Below, piece by piece: positions 45,695-55,041 of a stretch of DNA of 64,000 nucleotides. A program made the position numbers and the translations under genes. The notes under the pieces are model-generated. The model was not told the DNA's origin. It searched no databases and saw only the letters and a list, made by a program, of their open reading frames with translations. The DNA is from Paraburkholderia youngii (GTDB taxonomy: Bacteria; Pseudomonadota; Gammaproteobacteria; Burkholderiales; Burkholderiaceae), in assembly GCF_013366925.1 (NCBI RefSeq), contig NZ_JAALDK010000001.1, positions 4,705,165 through 4,769,164 of the forward strand, read 5' to 3'. The stretch's first letter is position 1; every line of letters begins with the position of its first letter.

Positions 45695-45878
45695 ATTGCG
45701 CGCGACCGCTCGTTCACTGGTTCGCGCGCTTCCGTCAAGGAGCCTATCGAAGACCAGGCGAACCGGCATCTCTAGACCGAATGCGCGCCTCCTCGCGCAG
45801 ACTGGGTGCCCCATGAAGGCATCGTCAGAATGCGACGGGCGGCGCACGATATGCGACCCGATCATTTCGAGGGAAACC

Positions 45879-47717
45879 ATGCCTTTGCCTACTCCCCCCA
45901 GCAAGCTCGGCAATCTTTTGTCGCCTGACGAATACAAGGCCAAAGCCGTCACGCCCGCGCGCTCCACTGCGAAAAAACAGGCGCGTGAAGGGGAATCCGC
46001 AGAGTCGGCCGATTACGGCCGCGCCAATGTTGCCACCCCGATGGCGCACGCCGCCAACGCCGCCACCACGTTGTGGCCCGTGCCCGCCGTCGAATCGCCG
46101 CCCGCCGCGCAACCCGCGCCGGCGCGTGGCCGCAAGACCAAACAGACCGCCGCCCTGTTGCAGCCGGTTCCATCCGGGCGCTCGCAGCTCGGGGACGACG
46201 AGGCCGCAGCGCAGCCGGTCGTCGCACGCGCGAAGCACCCCACGGCCGAAACAGCCGCCGCACCCGCCGCGGCGACCCCGGCCGCCACCCGCAAGAAACG
46301 CGGCACCAGCGCCGCGCCAGTCGAGGTGCAGAAGCTTTTCGTGCTCGACACCAACGTGCTGATGCACGATCCGAGCTGCCTGTTCCGTTTCGAGGAGCAC
46401 GACGTCTATCTGCCGATGATGACGTTGGAAGAGCTCGACAACCACAAGAAGGGGATGTCGGAAGTCGCGCGCAACGCGCGTCAGGTGAGCCGCACGCTCG
46501 ACGCGCTCGTCGCGAACGCGGGCGACATCACCGGCGGCATTTCGCTCGCGCGGCTGGGCAGCCGCGAGGCATCCGGACGCCTGTTCTTCCAGACCCGGCT
46601 GACCGCGATCGAGCCCGTCGAAGGGCTGCCCGAAGGCAAGGCCGACAACCAGATCCTCGGCGTCGTGCGCGCGCTGCAGCGCGATCGCGCGGATCGCCAG
46701 GTCGTGCTGGTGTCGAAAGACATCAACATGCGCATCAAGGCGCATGCGCTCGGCCTGCCCGCCGAAGATTACTTCAACGACCAGGTGCTCGAGGACAGCG
46801 ACCTGCTGTACACGGGCATCCGCGCGCTGCCGCAAGACTTCTGGACCCGGCACGCGAAGGGCATGGAAAGCTGGCAGGACACCAAAACCGGCACCACGTA
46901 CTACCGTGTGACGGGTCCGCTGTGCGCTTCGATGCTGGTCAACGAGTTCGTTTATCTGGAGCCGCAAAACGGCGAGCCCGCGTTTCATGCGTTGGTGCGC
47001 GAGCTGAACGGCAAGACCGCGTTGCTGCAAACGCTGCGTGACTATGGCCACCACAAGAACAACGTGTGGGGCATCACGGCGCGCAATCGCGAGCAGAATT
47101 TCGCGCTGAACCTGCTGATGAATCCGGAAATCGACTTCGTCACGCTGCTCGGCCAGGCCGGCACCGGCAAGACGCTGGTCGCGCTCGCGGCGGGCCTCGC
47201 GCAGGTGCTCGACGACAAGCGCTACAACGAGATCATCGTGACGCGCGCGACGGTGCCGGTCGGTGAAGACATCGGCTTCCTGCCGGGCACTGAAGAGGAA
47301 AAGATGCAGCCGTGGATGGGCGCGTTCGACGACAACCTCGAAGTGCTGCAAAAAACCGACGACGCCGCCGGCGAATGGGGCCGCGCCGCGACCCAGGAGC
47401 TGATCCGTTCGCGCCTGAAGATCAAGAGCATGAACTTCATGCGCGGCCGGACGTTCGTCGACAAGTATCTGATCATCGACGAGGCGCAGAACCTGACGCC
47501 GAAGCAGATGAAGACGCTCGTCACGCGCGCGGGTCCGGGCACGAAGATCATCTGCCTCGGCAACATCGCGCAGATCGACACGCCTTACCTGACCGAGGGC
47601 AGTTCGGGCCTGACCTATGTGGTCGATCGCTTCAAGGGCTGGGCGCACAGCGGACACGTGACGCTCGCGCGCGGCGAGCGCTCGCGCCTCGCTGACTACG
47701 CGTCGGAGATTCTCTAG
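45879..47717 (+). CDS. PIN-PhoH fusion ATPase/ribonuclease
   Basis: Protein of 612 residues. A Pro/Ala-rich N-terminal stretch of about 145 residues is followed by a PIN nuclease domain (about 150-280, starting FVLDTNVLMHDPS with further acidic residues). Next is a PhoH ATPase domain with Walker A GQAGTGKT at about 425 and Walker B LIIDEAQNLTPKQMK. PIN-PhoH proteins are linked to RNA unwinding and cleavage. GAGGGA precedes the ATG at 45879; the frame extends upstream to 45696 into the terminator and is not used. No partner antitoxin gene is seen. Confidence 0.88.
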   Translation: MPLPTPPSKLGNLLSPDEYKAKAVTPARSTAKKQAREGESAESADYGRANVATPMAHAANAATTLWPVPAVESPPAAQPAPARGRKTKQTAALLQPVPSGRSQLGDDEAAAQPVVARAKHPTAETAAAPAAATPAATRKKRGTSAAPVEVQKLFVLDTNVLMHDPSCLFRFEEHDVYLPMMTLEELDNHKKGMSEVARNARQVSRTLDALVANAGDITGGISLARLGSREASGRLFFQTRLTAIEPVEGLPEGKADNQILGVVRALQRDRADRQVVLVSKDINMRIKAHALGLPAEDYFNDQVLEDSDLLYTGIRALPQDFWTRHAKGMESWQDTKTGTTYYRVTGPLCASMLVNEFVYLEPQNGEPAFHALVRELNGKTALLQTLRDYGHHKNNVWGITARNREQNFALNLLMNPEIDFVTLLGQAGTGKTLVALAAGLAQVLDDKRYNEIIVTRATVPVGEDIGFLPGTEEEKMQPWMGAFDDNLEVLQKTDDAAGEWGRAATQELIRSRLKIKSMNFMRGRTFVDKYLIIDEAQNLTPKQMKTLVTRAGPGTKIICLGNIAQIDTPYLTEGSSGLTYVVDRFKGWAHSGHVTLARGERSRLADYASEIL

Positions 47718-47750
47718 GCGTTCGGAGGTCCCTTTCCGGCTTTTCATCGC

Positions 47751-47787
47751 AAGCCGCGTCCGGTTCGTTCCGGGCGCGGCTTTTTTA
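47751..47787 (+). terminator. Rho-independent terminator after phoH gene
   Basis: A 13-bp stem with one T-G wobble (47751-47763 with 47770-47782), TTCGTT loop, followed by TTTT. It ends the PhoH transcript. Confidence 0.88.
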
Positions 47788-47929
47788 TTGCGCCGACGTT
47801 CTCCGCAGGCAACACTTAGCGCACAAACTTCAAGTAATTTATCAACAATTCTTGCGGCAGCCTTGCTGGGCGGCTACCATCCCGACATCGTCAGTGAGTA
47901 AATGGGCGCTTACCGCCCGTGCCGTCTTC

Positions 47930-49015
47930 ATGCGCCGACTCGCCCTATCGCTGCTGCCCGTCCTGCTGCTCGCCGCCTGCGCCGGCGCGCCGCAGAAGAG
48001 CTCGCGCGGGTCTGGCGGCACCGTCGTCGCGAACGGCGCCTATCACGCGCCGCCGCCCGGCTTCCCCCATTTCGTCGATCACAGCATCGGCCGCGAGGAA
48101 ATCTCGATTCAGGCGATGAGCCTCGTCGGCGTGCCCTACCGCTGGGGCGGCAACACGCCCGACAGCGGCTTCGACTGCAGCGGGCTCGTGCGCTACGTGG
48201 TGCTGCGCGCGGCGTCGGTGAACCTGCCGCGCACGACTGCCGAGATGAGCGGGCGCGGCGAATCCGTCGAGCCCGAGGAAATCGCGCCCGGCGATCTGAT
48301 CTTTTTCAATACGACGGGACGCGCGCATTCACACGTCGGCATCTACGTAGGCAAACTGCGCTTCGTCAACGCACCATCGACTGGCGGCACGGTGCGGCTC
48401 GACTATCTGACCAATCCCTACTGGGCGAAGCGTTTCGACGGCATCCGCCGGATGGCGGGACCGGCCGCGACGCCCGCGCCATTCGATACGCCGAGCTATC
48501 AGGCGGCGGCGCCGCAGACGGAGCGCGCTGCCGCGGGCGCCGCGGCGACGGTGGCGATTCGGCCAGCATCGACCTCTACCGGCGCGATCCCCGCGACCGG
48601 TGCAGGTGGCAGCACGCCCGTCGCGCAAACCGATCAATTCGAGCCGCCGCCGTCGGGCCTCAGCGACGCGCAACTGCAGGCGCGCTCGGCGGGCGCCGTG
48701 GCACCGCCGCTGGTCCCGGCGGCTCAGACACGCATGTACGAAAGCGGTGCTCCTTCACCCGCTCAACCGATGCAGACCGCCACGACTGCCCGCGTCCTCC
48801 CGCCAACCGCAACCGACGCGATCGACGCCGCCGCCGATGCATTCGAACCACCGCCGCCCGCTTCCATCGCGGAACGCCAGGCCCGTCAGGCACAGCCGAC
48901 CGACGGCGCTGGCGCCGTGCAGCTGATGCGCGCGTCGACTGCTTCCCACGGCGCGCCCGCACCCACGCAAAGCAGCGACGACCCGATCGCCCGTTTCGCG
49001 AACGGCAACTTCTGA
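47930..49015 (+). CDS. NlpC/P60 family lipoprotein, probable peptidoglycan endopeptidase
   Basis: Lipoprotein of 361 residues. A short signal MRRLALSLLPVLLLAAC puts the lipidated Cys at residue 17. The NlpC/P60 domain (about 55-160) has GVPYRWGGNTPDSGFDCSGLVRYV with catalytic C83 and the His in HSHVGIYVG (about 135). The domain cleaves peptide stems of peptidoglycan. The last 190 residues are Ala/Pro/Thr/Gln-rich with no domain, perhaps a wall-spanning linker. The frame opens at 47852, but the ATG at 47930 gives the clean lipoprotein signal. Confidence 0.88.
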   Translation: MRRLALSLLPVLLLAACAGAPQKSSRGSGGTVVANGAYHAPPPGFPHFVDHSIGREEISIQAMSLVGVPYRWGGNTPDSGFDCSGLVRYVVLRAASVNLPRTTAEMSGRGESVEPEEIAPGDLIFFNTTGRAHSHVGIYVGKLRFVNAPSTGGTVRLDYLTNPYWAKRFDGIRRMAGPAATPAPFDTPSYQAAAPQTERAAAGAAATVAIRPASTSTGAIPATGAGGSTPVAQTDQFEPPPSGLSDAQLQARSAGAVAPPLVPAAQTRMYESGAPSPAQPMQTATTARVLPPTATDAIDAAADAFEPPPPASIAERQARQAQPTDGAGAVQLMRASTASHGAPAPTQSSDDPIARFANGNF

Positions 49016-49066
49016 GGCCGTGATCTGCTATCGTCATCGATATTCTTTCGACGGCGGGTAACGACC

Positions 49067-49873
49067 ATGGAACTCGGACTCAAAAATAAGGTGGTGCTCA
49101 TTACCGGCGGCAGCAAAGGCATCGGTTTCGCCTGCGCGCGGGCCTTCGCGCAGGAAGGCGCGAAGGTCGCGATCGTGTCGCGCGACCCCGCCAACCTCGC
49201 GCGCGCCTACGAGCAACTGAAACAGGAAGGATTCCACGTGCATCGCACGCGTGCCGACCTGCACGAACCGCATAGTGCCGCCGATATCGTCGAAGAAGTC
49301 AGCGCCGCGGTAGGCCCGATCGACGTGCTGATCAATAGCGCCGGCGCCGCGCGCCGGTACGACCCCGAGACACTCGATGCCGACGCATTTCGCGCGACGA
49401 TGGAGGCGAAGTATTTTCCGTATATCTATCCGCAGCAGGAAGTGCTGCGCCGTATGGCCCAGCGCGCAAAGGCCAACGGCGGCGCCGAGCCGGGCACGAT
49501 CGTCAATATCATCGGCATGGGCGGCAAGGTCGCGAGCGACATCCATATCGCGGGCGGCGCGGCCAACGCGGCGCTGATGCTCGCAACCGTTGGCCTCGCG
49601 CACTACTACGCGCGCTATGGCATCCGCATCAACGCGATCAATCCGGGTGCGACGCTGACCGAGCGGGTCGAGGAAGCGGTCCAGCTGGAGGCGGCGCAGC
49701 AAGGCATCGGCAACGAGGAGGCGCTCGCGCGCGGCCAGGCCCGGATGCCGCTCGGCCGCTACGCAAAGCCTGAGGAAATTGCCGACGTGGCGCTGTTCCT
49801 CGCGAGCCGCCGTGCAAGCTATGTGACGGGCGCGATCATCCCGATGGACGGCGCAAACGCACCGCTGATCTGA
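49067..49873 (+). CDS. Short-chain dehydrogenase/reductase-fold protein lacking canonical catalytic residues
   Basis: SDR-fold protein of 268 residues. The cofactor site TGGSKGIG is at 13-20 and the NSAG motif follows (LINSAGAA, about 90). The usual catalytic Ser and Tyr-x3-Lys are not there: the region reads VNIIGMGGKVASDIH then IAGGAANAALM, with Gly163 and Asn167 where Tyr and Lys are expected. The rest (INPGATLTERVEEA, PLGRYAKPEEIADVALFLAS, YVTGAIIPMDGA) is normal. It may bind NAD(P) without classical catalysis, or use another residue. Substrate unknown. Confidence 0.82.
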   Translation: MELGLKNKVVLITGGSKGIGFACARAFAQEGAKVAIVSRDPANLARAYEQLKQEGFHVHRTRADLHEPHSAADIVEEVSAAVGPIDVLINSAGAARRYDPETLDADAFRATMEAKYFPYIYPQQEVLRRMAQRAKANGGAEPGTIVNIIGMGGKVASDIHIAGGAANAALMLATVGLAHYYARYGIRINAINPGATLTERVEEAVQLEAAQQGIGNEEALARGQARMPLGRYAKPEEIADVALFLASRRASYVTGAIIPMDGANAPLI

Positions 49874-50040
49874 ACGGAAAGAGCGACGCGACGGCCTTCA
49901 GGACGGCGCAATTGCGCTTTCAATCGAACTTGTGCAGGGAAACCGATGCGATGCAACGGGCGGCATCAAGCCGAAGCCCGCGCGTGCTGTTTAGCCAAAC
50001 TCAGCCAAATCGAGAAGCGCAGGCCTGCATCGCAAGGTGA

Positions 50041-51051
50041 TTACAGGAAGTGGTGACCCAGCCACCATGCTCCGCCGGACAGCAGCGCGGACGCCGGGAT
50101 GGTCAGAATCCACGCCCACACGATGTTACCGGCGACGCCCCAGCGCACCGCGCTCAACTTCTGTGTCGCGCCGACCCCGACGATCGCGCCGGTGATCGTA
50201 TGCGTGGTGGAGACGGGGATACCGAGCGCCGACGCGGTGAACAGCGTGAGCGCTCCGCCCGCCTCCGCACAGAAGCCGCCGACCGGCTTCAGCTTCGTGA
50301 TTTTCTGCCCCATCGTGCGCACGATTCGCCAGCCGCCGAACAGCGTGCCGAGACCCATTGACAGATAGCAGCCGCCAATCACCCACAGCGGCGGCGCATT
50401 CGCCTTCATCGACGCAAAGCCGGTTGCGATCAGCAGCATCCAGATGATGCCGATGGTCTTCTGCGCGTCGTTGCCACCGTGACCAAGGCTGTACAGGCCA
50501 GCGGAAAGCAGTTGCAGACGGCGGAAGCGCCGGTCGACCTTGCTCGGCGGCGTGCGGAAGTACAGCCACGACACCAGCAGCATGAAGAGCGAGCCGAGCA
50601 CGAAGCCCAGCAGCGGCGAAACGAAGATGAACGCGACGGTCTTCATCAGACCGTCCCAGTTCAGCGCCCCCCAGCCCGACTTGGCGAGCGCCGCGCCCAC
50701 GAGCCCGCCGATCAGCGCGTGCGACGAACTGGACGGAATGCCGTAGACCCAGGTGATCACGTTCCACGCGATCGCGCCGGCCAGCGCGCCGAAGATCACG
50801 TAGTGATCGACGATGTCCGGATCGATCGTGCCCTTGCCGACGGTTGCGGCCACCTTCAGGTGAAACACGAAATACGCGATGACGTTGAACGCCGCCGCGA
50901 ACGCCACCGCCTGCTGCGGCTTCAGCACGCCGGTCGATACGACCGTGGCGATCGAATTCGCCGCGTCGTGAAAGCCGTTCATGAAGTCGAACACCAGCGC
51001 AATGGCAACCAGGCCGGTTACGACCCAGATAGCGAGTTGTATCGATTGCAT
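50041..51051 (-). CDS. Low-affinity inorganic phosphate transporter, Pit family
   Basis: Integral membrane protein of 336 residues in the PiT superfamily. The two internal signature repeats are FMNGFHDAANSIATVVSTG near residue 24 and SLGHGGNDAQKTIGI near 195; both contain the conserved Asn-Asp or His-Asp pairs. It should move metal-phosphate with protons. Its start overlaps the stop of the DUF47 gene by one base (TAATG), so the two are translationally coupled. Length is shorter than E. coli PitA (about 500), matching the small bacterial form. Confidence 0.92.
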   Translation of the reverse strand: MQSIQLAIWVVTGLVAIALVFDFMNGFHDAANSIATVVSTGVLKPQQAVAFAAAFNVIAYFVFHLKVAATVGKGTIDPDIVDHYVIFGALAGAIAWNVITWVYGIPSSSSHALIGGLVGAALAKSGWGALNWDGLMKTVAFIFVSPLLGFVLGSLFMLLVSWLYFRTPPSKVDRRFRRLQLLSAGLYSLGHGGNDAQKTIGIIWMLLIATGFASMKANAPPLWVIGGCYLSMGLGTLFGGWRIVRTMGQKITKLKPVGGFCAEAGGALTLFTASALGIPVSTTHTITGAIVGVGATQKLSAVRWGVAGNIVWAWILTIPASALLSGGAWWLGHHFL

Positions 51052-51677
51052 TATGCGTTTTCCAGCACGATGCCTTCGATGATGTTCGCCACATCCTCAC
51101 ACTTGTCCGTGATCGTTTCGAGCAGCTCGTAGATCGCCTTCAGCTTGATCAGGACCTTGACGTCGTCTTCCTCGCGGAACAGCTTCGACATCGCCGCGCG
51201 CAGCACGCGGTCGGCTTCCGATTCGAGCCGGTCGATTTCCTCGCAGGCCTTCAGGATCTGGCGCGCCTGCTTCATGTCCGACAGCAGGCTGACCGCGAAC
51301 TGCACGCGCTCGCAGGTCGCCGTGCAGATATGCGCGAGCTGGCTCGCCTCCGACGTGACCGCTTGCACGTCGTACAGCGAGATCGCGGTGGCGACGTCCT
51401 CCATCAGGTCGAGGATGTCGTCCATCGTCGTGATCAGCTTGTGGATCTCGTCACGGTCGAGCGGCGTGATGAAAGTCTTATGCAGAAGGTCGATGGCTTC
51501 GTGCGTGAGCTTGTCGGCCGCTTTCTCGGCCTTTTGCACGTTTTGCTTGTGGATTTCGGCGTCCTGCAGATTGTCGATCAGGAGCTCGAGTTCGCGGCTT
51601 GCCGAGATGATGCACGTTGCGTGCGAATTGAAGATTTCAAAGAACTTGCCCTCGGTGGGCATGAATCGACCGAACAT
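51051..51677 (-). CDS. DUF47 (YkaA/PhoU-like) protein partner of Pit transporter
   Basis: Helical protein of 208 residues of the DUF47 family. Features include MFGRFMPTEGKFFEIFNSHA, KAADKLTHEAIDLLHKTFITPLDRDEIHKLITTMDDILDLMEDV and EEIDRLESEADRV.R, a PhoU-like metal-binding helical bundle. Members are almost always next to pit and are thought to regulate the transporter. Here the two genes overlap by one base. Confidence 0.9.
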   Translation of the reverse strand: MFGRFMPTEGKFFEIFNSHATCIISASRELELLIDNLQDAEIHKQNVQKAEKAADKLTHEAIDLLHKTFITPLDRDEIHKLITTMDDILDLMEDVATAISLYDVQAVTSEASQLAHICTATCERVQFAVSLLSDMKQARQILKACEEIDRLESEADRVLRAAMSKLFREEDDVKVLIKLKAIYELLETITDKCEDVANIIEGIVLENA

Positions 51678-51792
51678 TGGGATCCTGGAAATGGGTCACG
51701 TAATGGCTGACATAAAACCGCCATATTGTACCGTTCCGCCATCATTGCCGCACTCGCTACAGCGCCGTTACAACAGCCCAAGGCGCGTCGCG

Positions 51793-53181
51793 TCACTCGC
51801 CGCCGTAGAAGTTCTGCGCACCCGCAAAATTGTCGAATTTCGTGTATTGACCATGGAACGTGAGGCGAACCGGGCCGATCGGGCCATTCCGCTGCTTGCC
51901 GATGATGATCTCCGCGGTGCCCTTGTCGGGGCTGTCCGGGTTGTACACTTCGTCGCGGTAGATGAACAGGATCACGTCGGCGTCCTGTTCGATAGCGCCC
52001 GATTCGCGCAGGTCCGACATGATCGGCCGTTTGTTCGGCCGCTGCTCGAGGCCGCGATTCAGCTGCGACAATGCGATCACCGGCACGTCGAGCTCCTTCG
52101 CGAGGCCCTTCAGCGAACGCGAGATTTCCGAGATTTCGGTCGCGCGGTTTTCGCCCGCCGACGAGCCGCTCATCAGTTGCAGATAGTCGATGATGATCAG
52201 CCCGAGCTTGCCGCACTGGCGCGACAGCCGGCGCGCGCGCGAGCGCAGTTCCATCGGGTTCAGACCGCCGGTTTCGTCGATGAAGATCTGTGCCTCGCTC
52301 ATTTTCTGCACCGCGTGCGTGAGCTTCGGCCAATCCTCGTCGGTCAGACGCCCGGTACGCATGCGATGCTGATCGAGCCGGCCGACCGAGCCGAGCATAC
52401 GCATCGTGAGCTGCGTGCCCGGCATTTCCATCGAGAACACCGCGACGGGCAGTCCGTACTCGACCGCGACGTACTCGCCGATGTTCATCGAAAACGCCGT
52501 CTTACCCATCGACGGACGGCCCGCGACGATGATCAACTCGCCGCCGTGCATGCCCGAGGTCATGCGGTCCAGATCGACGAAGCCGGTTGGCGTGCCGGTC
52601 ACGTCGCTCGGATTGGCGGTGTGATAGAGCGTATCGATCCGTTCGACCACCTGGGTCAGCAGCGGCCCGATCTCGAGAAAGCCCTGGGTGCCGCGCGCGC
52701 CGTCTTCGGCGATCGAAAACACCTTCGATTCCGCTTCGTCCAGCAATTGCCGGACTTCCTTGCCTTGAGGGTTGAACGCGTCGGCGGAGATTTCATCGGC
52801 GACCGACACAAGCCGGCGCAGCACCGCGCGGTCGCGCACGATTTCCGCGTAGCGGCGGATATTGGCCGCGCTCGGCGTGTTCTGCGCGAGCGCGTTCAGG
52901 TAAGCGAGGCCACCGACCTCTTCCGCCTTGCCCGAAGTGCCGAGCGCTTCGTAGACGGTGACCACGTCGGCCGGACGCGTGGCCGCGATCAGCTTGCCGA
53001 TGTGCTCGAAGATGATGCGGTGGTCGTAACGGTAGAAGTCGCTCTGCGCGAGGAAGTCGGCAATGCGGTCCCATGCCGCGTTGTCGAGCAGCAAGCCGCC
53101 CAGCACCGATTGCTCGGCTTCGATCGAATGCGGGGGGACTTTCAGCGACTCGAGTTGGGGATCTTTGGACGGTGCGTTCAT
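51793..53181 (-). CDS. dnaB: Replicative DNA helicase DnaB
   Basis: Hexameric helicase of 462 residues that unwinds DNA at the fork. The N-terminal domain (PPHSIEAEQSVLGGLLLDN) is followed by a RecA-like motor with Walker A GRPSMGKTAF, Walker B LIIIDYLQLM and the H4 region SRSLKGLAKELDVPVIALSQLNRGLEQR. No intein. It is separated from rplI by a terminator, so it is transcribed on its own. Confidence 0.96.
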   Translation of the reverse strand: MNAPSKDPQLESLKVPPHSIEAEQSVLGGLLLDNAAWDRIADFLAQSDFYRYDHRIIFEHIGKLIAATRPADVVTVYEALGTSGKAEEVGGLAYLNALAQNTPSAANIRRYAEIVRDRAVLRRLVSVADEISADAFNPQGKEVRQLLDEAESKVFSIAEDGARGTQGFLEIGPLLTQVVERIDTLYHTANPSDVTGTPTGFVDLDRMTSGMHGGELIIVAGRPSMGKTAFSMNIGEYVAVEYGLPVAVFSMEMPGTQLTMRMLGSVGRLDQHRMRTGRLTDEDWPKLTHAVQKMSEAQIFIDETGGLNPMELRSRARRLSRQCGKLGLIIIDYLQLMSGSSAGENRATEISEISRSLKGLAKELDVPVIALSQLNRGLEQRPNKRPIMSDLRESGAIEQDADVILFIYRDEVYNPDSPDKGTAEIIIGKQRNGPIGPVRLTFHGQYTKFDNFAGAQNFYGGE

Positions 53182-53262
53182 GGGGAGGAATTATCGGGCA
53201 ATCCGACGACGGCTGCGAGCGGAAAAAACGCCAACTCGGGGATACTCGACGGATAGTCGGGC

Positions 53263-53298
53263 ACAAAAAAAGCAGGGGCCGGTTACCCGGCCCCTGCC
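53263..53298 (-). terminator. Rho-independent terminator of the rpsF-priB-rpsR-rplI operon
   Basis: An 11-bp perfect stem (53272-53282 with 53287-53297) and TTAC loop; on the minus strand seven T residues follow. It lies 50 bases after the rplI stop. Confidence 0.92.
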
Positions 53299-53347
53299 CT
53301 TCACCAGCGAAGTGCTGGCTGATCCTGCGTAACGCTCAGCGGTCGAC

Positions 53348-53800
53348 TTAGACGTGCTCGCCGATCACCGCCACCGTCACATCGACGAGAACGTCGGTGT
53401 GCAGCGAAACTTGAACCGGGTGCTCACCAACCATCTTCAGCGGGCCTTCCGGCAGACGCACTTGCGCCTTTTCCACCGCGAAGCCTTGCTTGCCCAGTGC
53501 TTCAGCGATGTCGGCATTCGTCACCGAACCGAACAGACGGCCGTCGACGCCAGCCTTCTGATTGATCTGAACCGTCTGGCCTGCCAGCTTTTCGCCTTGA
53601 GCCTGAGCGGCTGCCAGCTTTTCAGCGGCGACCTTTTCGAGTTCTGCGCGGCGTACTTCGAATTCAGCCAGGGCTTCTTTCGTTGCACGGCGAGCTTGCT
53701 TGTTCGGGATCAGGAAGTTACGTGCGTAACCGTCCTTGACCTTCACGATGTCGCCCAGGTTACCCAGATTGACGACTTTTTCCAGAAGAATGATTTGCAT
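53348..53800 (-). CDS. rplI: 50S ribosomal protein L9
   Basis: Ribosomal protein of 150 residues. It has [33 protein letters not shown], the L9 N-terminal domain, a long connecting helix rich in Ala/Glu/Lys, and the C-terminal domain with [14 protein letters not shown]. It is the last gene of the rpsF-priB-rpsR-rplI operon. Confidence 0.97.
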   Translation of the reverse strand: MQIILLEKVVNLGNLGDIVKVKDGYARNFLIPNKQARRATKEALAEFEVRRAELEKVAAEKLAAAQAQGEKLAGQTVQINQKAGVDGRLFGSVTNADIAEALGKQGFAVEKAQVRLPEGPLKMVGEHPVQVSLHTDVLVDVTVAVIGEHV

Positions 53801-53827
53801 TCGGATGCTCCTTATCGCGTCGTCGGG

Positions 53828-54103
53828 TTAAGCCTTGTGCTGGTCGGTGTACGGCATCAGCGCGAGGAAACGCGCGCGCTTGATAGCCGTGTCCAGCTGG
53901 CGTTGATAGTGCGCCTTGGTACCCGTGAGACGTGCCGGCGTGATCTTGCCGTTCTCGCCGATGAAGTCCTTCAGCGTTTCGATGTCTTTGTAGTCGATGT
54001 ACTCGACGCCAGCGGCCGTGAAACGGCAGAACTTCTTGCGCTTGAAGAGCGGGTTCTGTTGCTGACGACGCTTGTCGAATTTCTTACCAGTCGGGCGGGG
54101 CAT
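53828..54103 (-). CDS. rpsR: 30S ribosomal protein S18
   Basis: Ribosomal protein of 91 residues. It contains [36 protein letters not shown], the S18 signature, after a basic N-terminus. It lies two bases from priB. Confidence 0.97.
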   Translation of the reverse strand: MPRPTGKKFDKRRQQQNPLFKRKKFCRFTAAGVEYIDYKDIETLKDFIGENGKITPARLTGTKAHYQRQLDTAIKRARFLALMPYTDQHKA

Positions 54104-54105
54104 GA

Positions 54106-54405
54106 TTAGTCCTTTCCAATGTCCTGCAATGCTGTGATGTGAAATACCAGAGTTCGCGCGTTTCGGTGCTTTTTAGCCAGAAAACCTGTGAAGAGCGTTT
54201 CGACGCCCATCTGACAGTTTTCTAGCTTGCCGCTCGCTTCGCCCGCGGCGACCGCCTGCATGGTCAGTTCGACCTGACGGGCAATGCCCGCCTCGACGAC
54301 TTCCGTGCGGTGGTGCAACGTGCAGCTTGCAATCGGAACGCCGGCGGGCGTGTACCGCACCGCTTCGCGTTCGACGACGCTCGCCGTGAGTTGCAGCCGG
54401 TTCAT
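54106..54405 (-). CDS. priB: Primosomal replication protein PriB
   Basis: Single-strand DNA-binding OB-fold protein of 99 residues related to SSB. It reads [36 protein letters not shown] and ends with FHITALQDI. It helps restart stalled forks with PriA and DnaT-type proteins. Its place between rpsF and rpsR is standard in beta- and gammaproteobacteria. Confidence 0.93.
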   Translation of the reverse strand: MNRLQLTASVVEREAVRYTPAGVPIASCTLHHRTEVVEAGIARQVELTMQAVAAGEASGKLENCQMGVETLFTGFLAKKHRNARTLVFHITALQDIGKD

Positions 54406-54473
54406 GTACTTGAGATGCCTTCGTGTACGTGAGCGGAGCGACGCTGCGCGTCTGGTAGCTTAAATAGTGTGAC

Positions 54474-54848
54474 TTAAGCCTGCGCTTCGGTCGGCTGAGC
54501 GGCTGCCGACTTCTTGGCTTCTTCGCGCTGCACTTCCTTCATCATCGGCGACGGGCCGGTTTCGGCCTTCTTCATCTTGACGATCAGGTGACGCAGAACG
54601 GCGTCGTTGAACTTGAACGCGTGTTCCAGCTCGTCGAGCGTGGTCTGGTCGCATTCGATGTTCATGCAGACGTAGTGAGCCTTCGCGAGTTTCTCGATCA
54701 TGTAGGCCAGTTGGCGACGGCCCCAGTCTTCGACGCGGTGGATCTGACCACCGTGCGACGTGATCGTGCTCTTGTAACGCTCGATCATGGCGGGCACTTG
54801 CTCGCTTTGATCGGGATGCACGATAAAGACGATTTCGTAATGACGCAT
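54474..54848 (-). CDS. rpsF: 30S ribosomal protein S6
   Basis: Ribosomal protein of 124 residues. It begins [19 protein letters not shown] and contains [27 protein letters not shown], the S6 pattern, with an Ala/Glu/Lys-rich tail. The frame extends to 55115, but AGGAG before the ATG ending at 54848 and a sigma-70 promoter at 54925-54953 show the true start. First gene of the operon. Confidence 0.96.
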   Translation of the reverse strand: MRHYEIVFIVHPDQSEQVPAMIERYKSTITSHGGQIHRVEDWGRRQLAYMIEKLAKAHYVCMNIECDQTTLDELEHAFKFNDAVLRHLIVKMKKAETGPSPMMKEVQREEAKKSAAAQPTEAQA

Positions 54849-54924
54849 TACACACTCCTTGTGCTGACTTTTGGATAGAAGCCGCCCGGGCGTCGGAACC
54901 GGTGCGGCAAGTGAGAAGCCCGAA

Positions 54925-54953
54925 AGTGTAACCCGATTGGGGACGGGTTGCAA
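54925..54953 (-). promoter_or_regulatory. Sigma-70 promoter of the rpsF operon
   Basis: On the minus strand: TTGCAA (54948-54953), an exact 17-base spacer, TACACT (54925-54930). It is about 77 bases before the rpsF start codon. Four and four of six bases match the consensus hexamers, with ideal spacing. Confidence 0.72.
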
Positions 54954-55041
54954 GGCACTCCGCTGATTCGGCCGTGGAATCGGATGTGTTTTCAAGAGCT
55001 TAGGGGTTGCAGAACCGGGAAATTCGGGCAGCGGCAGCCCC

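Noticed and set aside
45879..47717. PIN-PhoH protein as a toxin-antitoxin module
   Set aside because: No small antitoxin-like gene lies upstream; the preceding gap holds a promoter and terminator instead.
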